The notes beneath the pieces are model-generated. The model saw nothing but the letters and a program-made list of their open reading frames with translations, was not told the origin of the DNA and made no database searches. A stretch of DNA of 64,000 nucleotides from Methanosuratincola petrocarbonis (GTDB taxonomy: Archaea; Thermoproteota; Methanomethylicia; Methanomethylicales; Methanomethylicaceae), in the NCBI GenBank assembly GCA_030522375.1, contig CP130488.1, positions 868,001-932,000 of the forward strand. The letters are read 5' to 3'. Positions 17,130 to 24,774 of this stretch are shown piece after piece (position 1 is the stretch's first letter; every line of letters begins with the position of its first letter). Both the position numbers and the translations under genes were made by a program.

Positions 17130-17567
17130 ATGGATGAGATCGACATGAAAATACTCAAGCTGCTTCAGGAGGATTCGAGGATTTCATACACAGACCTCTC
17201 GGGCAATGTGGGGATCTCCGAGACTGCCATTAGGAGGAGAGTCAAGAAACTCCTCGACGAGGGGATAATCACCAAATTCACCATCAAGATAGATCCTGAG
17301 AAGTTGGGAAAAGGGGTCACTGCGTTTGTCGGGGTGGATGTAGGCGGGGAGATGGGCCCTGTTGCTGGCTCAGAGCTCCTGAACGACCCGGCGATATCCG
17401 AGCTCTACACTGTGACTGGTGACTTCGATTTGTTGATCAAAGTCACATGCAAGGATGTGAAGGAGCTTGAGAGGGTGATAGAGAGGGTGCGCTCGATGGA
17501 CTTCACAAAGACGACGAAGACGCACGTGGTCCTTAGGAAGCTGAAGGACTCGCCATTGGAGCCTTAG
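17130..17567 (+). CDS. Lrp/AsnC family transcriptional regulator, first of tandem pair
   Basis: 145 residues. N-terminal winged helix (MDEIDMKILKLLQEDSRISYTDLS... GISETAIRRRVKKLLDEGII, residues 1-48) and a C-terminal RAM domain (about 65-140) with the TGDFDLLIKVTCKD ligand/oligomer segment. These proteins respond to amino acids or related small molecules. No ribosome site precedes the ATG, consistent with a short leader. The second Lrp gene follows after 12 bases. The two share only the general fold, so they are likely separate paralogues and not a recent duplication. Confidence 0.92.
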   Translation: MDEIDMKILKLLQEDSRISYTDLSGNVGISETAIRRRVKKLLDEGIITKFTIKIDPEKLGKGVTAFVGVDVGGEMGPVAGSELLNDPAISELYTVTGDFDLLIKVTCKDVKELERVIERVRSMDFTKTTKTHVVLRKLKDSPLEP

Positions 17568-17579
17568 GGAGGTGAAAGA

Positions 17580-18026
17580 ATGCTTTATGATGAGACTGAT
17601 CTGATGATACTCAGGGAGCTTCAAGAAGACGCGATGACCAGCTACAGGGATATCGCCGAAAAACTGAACCTTTCAGTCGGAACGGTGCACAATAGGATAA
17701 AGAGGCTGAAGGAAATCGGGCTGATCAAAAGTTTCTCGGCTATTGTCGATGCTGAGAAACTAGGCTATGGACTGACAGCAATAGTGCTCATGCAGGTCGA
17801 GGGCGAAAAGATAGTCGAGGTCGAGGAGAAGCTCGCGACCTCCAAGTCGATAATAGCCGTCTATGACACTACAGGGGAGTTCGACATAATAGCAATTGGT
17901 AAGTTCAAGAATAGAGAGGACTTGAACACATTCATAAAAGACGTGCTGAAGATCCAGTCGATCAAGAGGACTGTCACAAGCATTGCGCTTAACGTCGTGA
18001 AGGAGGACCTGAGGATCAGGTTCTGA
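17580..18026 (+). CDS. Lrp/AsnC family transcriptional regulator, second of tandem pair
   Basis: 148 residues with a winged helix (ETDLMILRELQEDAMTSYRDIAEKL, then NLSVGTVHNRIKRLKEIGLI) and RAM domain (TTGEFDIIAIGKFKNRED). A strong GGAGGTGA ribosome site precedes the ATG. Its 3' end overlaps the convergent acyl-CoA synthetase gene by 11 bases. Tandem Lrp proteins can form hetero-octamers; here that is only a possibility. Confidence 0.92.
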   Translation: MLYDETDLMILRELQEDAMTSYRDIAEKLNLSVGTVHNRIKRLKEIGLIKSFSAIVDAEKLGYGLTAIVLMQVEGEKIVEVEEKLATSKSIIAVYDTTGEFDIIAIGKFKNREDLNTFIKDVLKIQSIKRTVTSIALNVVKEDLRIRF

Positions 18027-19416
18027 GGCTTTTTCTCTTCCTGAACTCGGAATACCTTACCATTGCGGATGCTGCTTCGGCTGCAGATGATGCATTAGGA
18101 AATACAGGAATCCCTGCTTTTATGAATGCGCGCGAGGCTGCACTCTGGGAAGGACCCAGCAGATCAACCACAAAGAGCGGCTTATTTGTGGTGCGGACCA
18201 GCCCCGAGATCTCTTTAGCGGCTTCAAGTTCGGATCTGATCAGGGTTGGCATCGCTATTGAGCCGATCGTACCGAATCCCAGCAGGAATGCCATGTCAAA
18301 TTCAGGAGACTTGAGGGCAGCCGCCAGTATCCGCGAATAGTCGAAAGGGTCTGGAGTCGCCACCATGTCTATCGGGTTCCTCTTTGACCAGAACTCCGGA
18401 AGCACTTTGTCCGCAACCTCAAAAACCGGCTTTGGGAGCGGAGGCAGCACGATCCCCCTCGTCTCAAGGGCGTCGGCGCATTCTATCCCCCACCCCCCTC
18501 CGGTCGTAACCACGGCGGCATTGCGCCCTGCAGGGATGGGAAGGCTCGAGAATGCAAAGGATATCCGGAAGAGCTCCCCGGGATCCCTCGCCCTGATCAC
18601 TGAGAACTGCCTGAATATTCCCTCAACAATCTTGTCCTCGACTGCGATGGCACCAGTGTGTGATGATGCTGCCGCAACACCCGCAGACGTTGTCCCCACT
18701 TTCATCGCAACGACTGGCTTCTTCAGGGTGCAGGAGGACAAAGAAGAGACAAAACTGCGACCATTACGGACCGTCTCCAAATAAAGTGCGATCACGCGCG
18801 TGCTTTCGTCATTTTCAAAGTACTCCAGAAGTTCAGGGATGGAAAGGTCGGATTCGTTCCCAATGCTCACGAACTTGCTGAATCCAACACCGTGTTCCTT
18901 TGCCCAAGCCAGGACGGTTGTGCCTACAGCACCGCTCTGGGATACAAACGAGATCCCTCCCTTTGGGGGCACGAGGGAAGTGAAGGTCGAAACTAGATCC
19001 GAGTGGGAGCTGTATACTCCCATGCAATTAGGACCGATAACCCGGATCCCGCGTGCCTTTGCTGCCTGGATAACCTTGCGTTCAAGCTCAGAGTGCCCAG
19101 ACTCCCCGAATCCAGCTGAGACCACAATTGCGAACTTAACGCCCCTCTCCCCGCACTCAACTACCGCATCATAAACCAGGCTGCTAGGCAGCGCTATCAC
19201 TGCAAGGTCAATCTCCTCAGGCAGTTCGATCACGGATTTGTGGCAACGTATCCCGAGCACTTCATCCGCTCTCGGATTCACTGCATAGATCTTGCCGCGG
19301 AATCCCCCATTCAAAATGTTACGGAGCAGGACATGACCCCAGGCTTCGGGATCCCTAGAAGCCCCGATGATGCAGACAGACTGGGGCGAGAAGAGGCGTT
19401 CTACCGAAGGGCCCAT
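18016..19416 (-). CDS. acdA: Acyl/acetyl-CoA synthetase (ADP-forming) alpha subunit
   Basis: 466 residues, the size of the separate alpha subunit. It has a CoA-binding Rossmann domain (IIGASRDPEAWGHVLLRNIL, residues 16-35), two succinyl-CoA-ligase-like domains (GISFVSQSGAVG; VVTTGGGWGIECADAL) and the phosphorylated histidine in SSHTGAIA (His253). The enzyme makes ATP from acyl-CoA, ADP and phosphate, the main energy-conserving step of peptide and sugar fermentation in many archaea. The beta subunit (ATP-grasp) is not in the window. A TATA-like block (about 19437-19445) 25-30 bases ahead of the ATG suggests a leaderless transcript. Confidence 0.92.
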   Translation of the reverse strand: MGPSVERLFSPQSVCIIGASRDPEAWGHVLLRNILNGGFRGKIYAVNPRADEVLGIRCHKSVIELPEEIDLAVIALPSSLVYDAVVECGERGVKFAIVVSAGFGESGHSELERKVIQAAKARGIRVIGPNCMGVYSSHSDLVSTFTSLVPPKGGISFVSQSGAVGTTVLAWAKEHGVGFSKFVSIGNESDLSIPELLEYFENDESTRVIALYLETVRNGRSFVSSLSSCTLKKPVVAMKVGTTSAGVAAASSHTGAIAVEDKIVEGIFRQFSVIRARDPGELFRISFAFSSLPIPAGRNAAVVTTGGGWGIECADALETRGIVLPPLPKPVFEVADKVLPEFWSKRNPIDMVATPDPFDYSRILAAALKSPEFDMAFLLGFGTIGSIAMPTLIRSELEAAKEISGLVRTTNKPLFVVDLLGPSQSAASRAFIKAGIPVFPNASSAAEAASAMVRYSEFRKRKSLRT

Positions 19417-19461
19417 ACTTTAAACTTGGTGCTGCATGTTAAAAAACGGGTACCTTTTGTT

Positions 19462-19917
19462 TCATTTCCCGAGGAGGTGCCGTAGCACCTCATACACCCT
19501 GTTGGCGAATTCTTTCCTCACGGCGGAGATGTTCTCTACCTTCTTGAGAAACCTGATCGTAACAACCTTTGTCGCGGAATATTCAACCGCAATATCTTCC
19601 CTGTAGGCGTCCCTGAGGCACTCTATGAGCAGGTTAACAAGATCGTGCGTAAGAGTGTTGCGCCTGCGCTTCAGCTCGAAAGAGAAGTCCTCCGCCTTCA
19701 TTTCGTCAAATATCCGGATCTCGTTGACCGCGGCGTTAAGCGAAGGGAGGAGGAAATTCTCGAGCTCCCATACATCGATTGTCAGGCTCAGCCCCCGTTC
19801 CGGGTTGATTCCAGAGAGGATCTGGGACGAGAGCCTCTCTGACGCGTCGTACAGCACCTTCTCGAGCTCCAGACCTGAAAGCGCTTCCTTGCGATCATTG
19901 AATTGTGGCTTTGGCAA
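19462..19917 (-). CDS. Conserved-looking protein of unknown function
   Basis: 151 residues, no family recognised. The TTG start at 19917 has a clear GGAGG ribosome site seven bases before it. The protein is mixed alpha/beta, charged and soluble: a helical N-terminus (LELEKVLYDASERLSSQIL), a beta-like LSLTIDVWELENFLLPSL, a basic KRRRNTLTHDLVNLLIECLRDAYREDI helix and a C-terminal helix ending VYEVLRHLLGK. It is divergent from the winged-helix gene at 20045. Confidence 0.65.
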   Translation of the reverse strand: MPKPQFNDRKEALSGLELEKVLYDASERLSSQILSGINPERGLSLTIDVWELENFLLPSLNAAVNEIRIFDEMKAEDFSFELKRRRNTLTHDLVNLLIECLRDAYREDIAVEYSATKVVTIRFLKKVENISAVRKEFANRVYEVLRHLLGK

Positions 19918-20044
19918 AAATGAGCCTCCTCACTTAGAAAGAGTGCACGCAAACTGAAATATCTTTCTAGATCTGTGTAACAAATGGCAAGCGTTATTAG
20001 GTCTCCATGGTCGTAATTCAGATAATAACACAGGGGTTGCCACG

Positions 20045-20449
20045 TTGCCTCGGAGGATCGTCCGAAGAGCCAAGAGATCCGGCAAGATGTACTTCATTGC
20101 CTCGAACGTCTCTAGTAACATGGGCCTGAAGGAGATCGCAGAGATAGTCTTCACTAATGCCGAGTCCTATAAGGAGATAGCTACCCTCATACTTGAATGG
20201 ATAAAGATCAAGAGCGATCGCGAGAACAGGGGGTATCCCAGGTGGGTGACAACCCAGGAGCTGTCAGACTACATCAACGAGAGGCTTAAAAAGCGGAGGA
20301 GGAGCGCGGCCTACACCGTTATCAAGGACTACCTTTTGCCGTTGGGCATACTCGAGTATAGGATCTCGGAATCGAAGTATGTTGTAAGCAGGGATTTTGC
20401 AGGCGCGCTCAAGAGGCTCGCGGACGCCTACACAAAATGGACCGCATAA
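20045..20449 (+). CDS. Small basic winged-helix-like protein
   Basis: 134 residues if TTG 20045 is the start; ATG 20087 would give 120. The C-terminal two thirds read as a winged helix: WVTTQELSDYINERLKKRRRSAAYTVIKDYLLPLGILEYRISESKYVVS. The protein is rich in Arg and Lys, particularly at the N-terminus, so DNA or RNA binding is likely. I do not recognise a named family. The divergent gap to its left (19918-20044) contains AT-rich elements near 20020-20030. Confidence 0.65.
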   Translation: MPRRIVRRAKRSGKMYFIASNVSSNMGLKEIAEIVFTNAESYKEIATLILEWIKIKSDRENRGYPRWVTTQELSDYINERLKKRRRSAAYTVIKDYLLPLGILEYRISESKYVVSRDFAGALKRLADAYTKWTA

Positions 20450-20488
20450 TATATAACACCGTTATTAAATAGGTTAGAGGGGGAATGC

Positions 20489-21373
20489 ATGTCGGACAAA
20501 GAGAACCCTAAGTGGGCCGGGGTAGGCTCAAAGTTTGCTCACCTAACAGCAGCTCACCCTTGCTTTGGTGTGAAGGCGCACTTCACAGCCGCAAGGATCC
20601 ACCTGCCTGTAGCGCCAAGGTGCAACATCCAATGCAGATACTGTGTGAGGAAGATCGACAAGTGCGAGCAGAAGCCGGGAATTGCAGCCTGCATAATGGA
20701 CGACGAAATGGCGTTCAAGAGGCTAGAGGCAGAGGTGAAGAGCAACCCCAACCTGAAGGTTGTGGGCGTAGCCGGACCCGGAGACCCGCTCGAGAACGAG
20801 GCAACTTACAGGGTGCTTGGACGGATAAAAGAAAGCTACCCTGACCTCATACTGTGCCTCTCAACGAACGGATTGCTGCTCGAGGATGTTGCGGAGAAAC
20901 TGAAGGACAGCGGGGTCAGGACCGTCACAGTTACAATAAATGCTGTTGATCCGGAAGTGGGATCAAAGATCTATGAGTGGGTGAGGTATAAGGGAGAGAC
21001 GCTTTACGGCGCCGATGGTGCGGGGCTGCTGATACGGAAGCAGTTACGCGGGATTGAAGAGCTTGTTAAACGGGGCATAGTAGTCAGGATAAACACCGTC
21101 CTGATACCTGGGGTCAACGATGACCAGATCCCCCGCATTGCAGAGGAGGCCTCAAAGAGGGGCGCGAGCCTCATGAACATAATACCGCTCATACCGCAGC
21201 ATGGTTTCAAGGAGCTCAGGAGACCGACATGCCAAGAGCTCGAGGAGGCTAGGAATGCCTCGGAGAGGTACCTACCGCAGTTCAGGCTCTGCCGGCAATG
21301 CAGGGCTGACGCGGCGGGGATACCTGGTAGAGAGAAGGGTAGCGGGGCTATATCAGAATACTTCCACGGATGA
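20489..21373 (+). CDS. nifB: NifB-type radical SAM protein (nitrogenase cofactor precursor synthase family)
   Basis: 294 residues, the short archaeal NifB core without a NifX domain. The SAM cluster motif is C45-x3-C49-x2-C52 (PRCNIQCRYC). Other NifB hallmarks are HPCF with His23/Cys25, RIHLPVAP, Cys59, GVAGPGDPL, STNG and a C-terminal FRLCRQCRADAAGIPG. These additional cysteines hold the [4Fe-4S] pair that NifB fuses into the carbide-containing [8Fe-9S-C] cluster. No nifHDKEN genes lie in the window. NifB occurs in non-diazotrophic methanogens, where such clusters serve methyl-CoM reductase activation. The start ATG follows an AGAGGGGG ribosome site. Confidence 0.92.
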   Translation: MSDKENPKWAGVGSKFAHLTAAHPCFGVKAHFTAARIHLPVAPRCNIQCRYCVRKIDKCEQKPGIAACIMDDEMAFKRLEAEVKSNPNLKVVGVAGPGDPLENEATYRVLGRIKESYPDLILCLSTNGLLLEDVAEKLKDSGVRTVTVTINAVDPEVGSKIYEWVRYKGETLYGADGAGLLIRKQLRGIEELVKRGIVVRINTVLIPGVNDDQIPRIAEEASKRGASLMNIIPLIPQHGFKELRRPTCQELEEARNASERYLPQFRLCRQCRADAAGIPGREKGSGAISEYFHG

Positions 21374-21376
21374 TCC

Positions 21377-22885
21377 TCACTTGGTGTTTATCAGTGAGCG
21401 GATGTCCTCTGCCCGCATGAACCTCTCCTTACCGCGGTGCTTGACCCGCAAGGAAAAGCTCTTTGGCACGATTATCGAGGTTGATTGAGAGATAGGGATC
21501 TCGACATGGACCTCTTGCGTGCTGCTCTGGGGCCTGTGTTCGAGATCAACCGTCTCCCCTACGGAGGGTATGATGATCTCGCCAGTGTGCTGCTTGACCG
21601 ACTCTGCAAGAGCCTTGAGGCTTTCCTCATCGCCGTGGACTAGCACGAGCCTCTCGGGCTTTATCCTCGAGATGTAGTTGCACAGCTCGTTGTGCATTGC
21701 GTGGGCAGAGATGTCAAAGTGGGCTACTTTGCAGCTGACATTGACCTCCGTAGACTCCTTTGATATCATGTCCCTCAGAGTAAAGCTCCTCACTCCGGAC
21801 ATGAGCTGGTGTCCAGTAGTCCCTTCCTCCATATGACCGCACAGGGCAATCAGGTTCTTCTCATCCGGCGCCATCTTTATCATGTGCCAGACGCTCCACC
21901 CGCCCCTCAGCATCCCCGAGGGCGCAAGTATTATGCATGCGCAGTCCCTCTGGTAGAGGCGTTTCCTTTCCGATATGCTCTTGAAGGTCCGGAGGGCCTC
22001 CCACCTGAATGGGTTGATGTTGTTGAAGAGGTATGCCCGCCTCACCTTGTCGTCCATATAGATCAGGAACTGCTCATAGATCCGGAGCGTTTCGATTGCC
22101 ATGCCCTCCAAGTAGACCTCAACGTTCGGGATCTTGTTCCAGCTGTCCTTCAGTATCTTGAGGATCTCCTGTGCCTTCCCCACAGAGAATGTTGGGATGA
22201 GTATCTTCCCTCCGGACTCTATCGTCGATCTGACGGAGTCAATGAACTCCTTGCCGGTCTCCTCCCTGCTCTTCCTGTTCTTCCCCCCGTAGGTCCCCTC
22301 GCATATCAGCACATCCGGGTAGACCAAGTCTTCAGTGCGCCAGTACCTGAGGTGGTTGGAGGAGGTTCCCAGATCTCCTGAGTATACCAGCCTGAAGCCC
22401 TTATACATTATCTCAGTCATCGTCGAACCCAATATGTGGCCCGCGTTGTGGAAGTTCACGCTTATCGAGTCGAGCTTGAAGACCTCGTGGTAGGTCGTCG
22501 GGACTGCCAACTTGTTCAGCACATGGTGCATCTCCTTGGAAGACCAAAGGCGATCCTCCTTGGGCCACTCCCTTTCCATTATCGACAGTTCGTCCTGCCA
22601 GAGGAGCTTGACGAGCGCAAGGGTGGGCAGGGTCATGAACACCTTGCCCTTGAAGCCTCTTCTCACAAGCTCAGGTATGGCCCCGGTGTGGTCCAGGTGC
22701 GCGTGGGAGACAAATACGGCATCCAAGTTTTCTATGCTCGTTCCTGAGAAATCAGGTAATGCCTTTGGTCCGGTGGCAGCTGGGTCAATGCCGCAGTCAA
22801 GTAGAAAGTGATGGTTATTCACGTCAAGGCGTATGCATGAGCGCCCTACCTCGCGTCCTGCGCCAAGCAGCCTCAGCTGGGGCAT
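21377..22885 (-). CDS. Beta-CASP metallo-beta-lactamase ribonuclease (aCPSF2/RNase J-like)
   Basis: 502 residues. Metallo-beta-lactamase motifs SHAHLDHTG, NAGHILGS and YSGDLG are followed by the beta-CASP insert (ICEGTYGG as motif A, PTFSVGKAQE) and C-terminal histidines in HFDISAHA and VHGDEES. There is no N-terminal KH domain, so it is not aCPSF1 (FttA). ATG 22885 is preferred over the longer frame because a GAGGT ribosome site (22894-22898) sits eight bases before it. The last 80 residues form an extra domain without a recognised family. Expected role: RNA end processing or 5'-3' exonucleolysis. Confidence 0.9.
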   Translation of the reverse strand: MPQLRLLGAGREVGRSCIRLDVNNHHFLLDCGIDPAATGPKALPDFSGTSIENLDAVFVSHAHLDHTGAIPELVRRGFKGKVFMTLPTLALVKLLWQDELSIMEREWPKEDRLWSSKEMHHVLNKLAVPTTYHEVFKLDSISVNFHNAGHILGSTMTEIMYKGFRLVYSGDLGTSSNHLRYWRTEDLVYPDVLICEGTYGGKNRKSREETGKEFIDSVRSTIESGGKILIPTFSVGKAQEILKILKDSWNKIPNVEVYLEGMAIETLRIYEQFLIYMDDKVRRAYLFNNINPFRWEALRTFKSISERKRLYQRDCACIILAPSGMLRGGWSVWHMIKMAPDEKNLIALCGHMEEGTTGHQLMSGVRSFTLRDMISKESTEVNVSCKVAHFDISAHAMHNELCNYISRIKPERLVLVHGDEESLKALAESVKQHTGEIIIPSVGETVDLEHRPQSSTQEVHVEIPISQSTSIIVPKSFSLRVKHRGKERFMRAEDIRSLINTK

Positions 22886-23043
22886 CACGAGAAACCTCAA
22901 TATCCAATAATGGTTGGATTTCAATCTTTTTAAAGGTTTTTATCTAAAAAATTCTAAAGCGGATATTTCATCAGATGAATGCAAAGATAAATAGGTCCTA
23001 TGGATACCCTTTTAGAAGGGAAATGAAGGAGGTTCATCAAAGA

Positions 23044-23373
23044 ATGTCTTCACTTGTGGAAATAACAGACAAGGATTTTGACAGTTACATAGACAGGAAC
23101 GCGGTTGCTGTCGTGGAGTTCTGGGACCCTTGGTGCAGCATCTGCAGCGAGATTGCGCCAGTTTACGAGGAGCTCGCGAGAAAATATGCAGGCAAGGCGG
23201 CTTTTGCGAAGCTTAACATGAGGGAGAATAGGAAGAAGCCAGAGGATTATGAAGTATATGTCACCCCCACATTTATCTTCTTCAGGAATGGCAGGGAGAT
23301 CCACAGATTGGGGGGGCTAATGGAACCAGATAAGCTAGAGGAAGATCTCAAAACACGACTCCTCAGCCCATGA
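23044..23373 (+). CDS. Thioredoxin-like protein
   Basis: 109 residues of thioredoxin fold with active site W-D-P-W-C31-S-I-C34 and the cis-proline segment YVTPTFIFFRNG. The CSIC pair differs from CGPC, so the redox potential should differ. ATG 23044 is chosen because GGAGGT (23028-23033) precedes it; the frame extends to 22975. The gene is in line with the phosphatase and tRNA-modification genes downstream. No thioredoxin reductase is nearby. Confidence 0.88.
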   Translation: MSSLVEITDKDFDSYIDRNAVAVVEFWDPWCSICSEIAPVYEELARKYAGKAAFAKLNMRENRKKPEDYEVYVTPTFIFFRNGREIHRLGGLMEPDKLEEDLKTRLLSP

Positions 23374-23392
23374 ACTAGGAAAGTGGTTTGCG

Positions 23393-24085
23393 ATGATAAG
23401 AGCCGTTGCCACCGACGTAGACGGGACGATCACAGATGACAACTCAATAATCGACATCGAGGCGATCGAGGCGATAAGAAAGCTCGAGGGGAGGGGAATA
23501 AAGGTAATCCTCTGCTCGGGTAACGCGCTCTGCATACTCAAAGCGCTCTCCAGGTACATAGGGTGCACTGGACCGACGGTCGCGGAGAATGGAGGGGTCG
23601 TCGAATACAGAGGGAAGATAAAGATCCTAGGCGAGAGGGGGCTCGGCAGGAAGGCAATCGATCACCTAAGGGCAGTATATGGCGATCTGATCAGGGAGGC
23701 TTGGTCAAACCCGCACAGGCTTGTCGATGCCGCAATAATGAGAACGATCGATTACGACAAAGTGGTGTCGGAAGTGAACAAATTCGAAGGGATCAAGGTC
23801 ATTGACAGTGGATTCGCATACCACATCCTGGACAAGAGGGTCGACAAGGGTGTCGGCCTCCTCGAGGCGCTGAGGTGGGCGGGGCTCGGCAGGGAGGAGG
23901 TGGTAGGCGTAGGGGACAGCTTGACCGACGCCGAGCTTCTGCGCGCCGCCGGGATCAGGTGCGTTGTAGCCAACGGGGACGAGTCGATCAAGAAGGAGGC
24001 GGACTACGTCTCCAAGTCCGCATTCGGGAAAGGTTTTGCTGAGATAGCCGACGCGATCCTGTCAGGAGAAATCGGGAGCCCTTAA
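23393..24085 (+). CDS. Phosphoglycolate phosphatase (archaeal HAD-IIB type)
   Basis: 230 residues. HAD motif I is DVDGTIT (nucleophile Asp8, acid Asp10), motif II is ILCSGNA, motif III the KGVGLLEALRWAG Lys, and motif IV GVGDSLTDAELL. The length and order match archaeal TA0175/PH1421-like phosphatases, annotated as phosphoglycolate phosphatase or sucrose-phosphatase-like. The true substrate may be broader. It follows the thioredoxin gene by 19 bases and precedes the methyltransferase by a few bases, so a common transcript is likely. Confidence 0.9.
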   Translation: MIRAVATDVDGTITDDNSIIDIEAIEAIRKLEGRGIKVILCSGNALCILKALSRYIGCTGPTVAENGGVVEYRGKIKILGERGLGRKAIDHLRAVYGDLIREAWSNPHRLVDAAIMRTIDYDKVVSEVNKFEGIKVIDSGFAYHILDKRVDKGVGLLEALRWAGLGREEVVGVGDSLTDAELLRAAGIRCVVANGDESIKKEADYVSKSAFGKGFAEIADAILSGEIGSP

Positions 24086-24097
24086 AGGGTGAATCTC

Positions 24098-24769
24098 GTG
24101 GGGTGCTCTTCAGGAAGAAGGGAGCTCGGGGAGCTTTACGACAGGATCGCGGACGAGTTCGCGAGGACCCGGAGGAGGGCCTGGCCCTCGATCCTCGAGC
24201 TGAGGGGAGGCAGGGGCATGGTGCTCGATCTTGGCTGCGGCACAGGGAGAAACGCGGCCGCGCTGGCATCCTTCGGGTATTACGTTGTCGCAGCAGACTT
24301 GTCGATCGGAATGCTCAAGTCGCTGAGGAAGAGGTTCTCCCAGCTGGGGATGGCGGAGGTCAGGTGCGACGCACTCCACCTCCCTTTCAGGGAAGGGGTT
24401 TTCGACGCTGTAGCGCTCGTGGCGGTCATACACCACATAAGGGGCAAGGGGAACAGGCTGAGGGGGATGGCGGAGGTTAGGAGGGTGACAAAATGCGGGG
24501 GGCGGGTCCTGGTTACGGCCTGGTCCATCCTCCAGACTAGGTTCCTGAGAAGGGGTATAGGCATCATCTCCAGCCCCCTGAGCGGAGGGGAACTTGGCGA
24601 TCTGATTGTCCCGTGGGGGAAGAAAGGAGGCAGGTTCTACCACCTCTTCACAAAGCGGGAACTGGAGGAGACGGTCAGGAGATCGGGATTCAGGATAATC
24701 AAATCATACGGGGAGAGAATAAGGGGAAGGCTCCCGGAGAACTGGGTAGTACTCGCCGAGAAGGTTTGA
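24098..24769 (+). CDS. Trm9/ALKBH8-like tRNA wobble-uridine methyltransferase
   Basis: A class I SAM methyltransferase of about 223 residues. SAM motif I is VLDLGCGTGRN. The N-terminal block LYDRIADEFARTRRRAWP closely follows the Trm9 pattern (Y-x-x-IA-x-x-F-x-x-TR-x-x-x-WP), and DLIVPWGKKGGRFYHLF followed by KRELEE matches its C-terminal region. Trm9 methylates 5-carboxymethyluridine at tRNA position 34. The next gene encodes Elp3, which builds that carboxymethyl group, so the pair would make mcm5U. GTG 24098 with an AGGGTGA ribosome site is preferred to GTG 24089. The role is inferred from motifs and adjacency; no Trm112 partner is seen nearby. Confidence 0.82.
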   Translation: MGCSSGRRELGELYDRIADEFARTRRRAWPSILELRGGRGMVLDLGCGTGRNAAALASFGYYVVAADLSIGMLKSLRKRFSQLGMAEVRCDALHLPFREGVFDAVALVAVIHHIRGKGNRLRGMAEVRRVTKCGGRVLVTAWSILQTRFLRRGIGIISSPLSGGELGDLIVPWGKKGGRFYHLFTKRELEETVRRSGFRIIKSYGERIRGRLPENWVVLAEKV

Positions 24770-24774
24770 CACTG

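Noticed and set aside
24613..24774. Longer Elp3 start inside the methyltransferase gene
   Set aside because: The extension overlaps the upstream gene in another frame and has low-complexity sequence; ATG 24775 begins the conserved protein.
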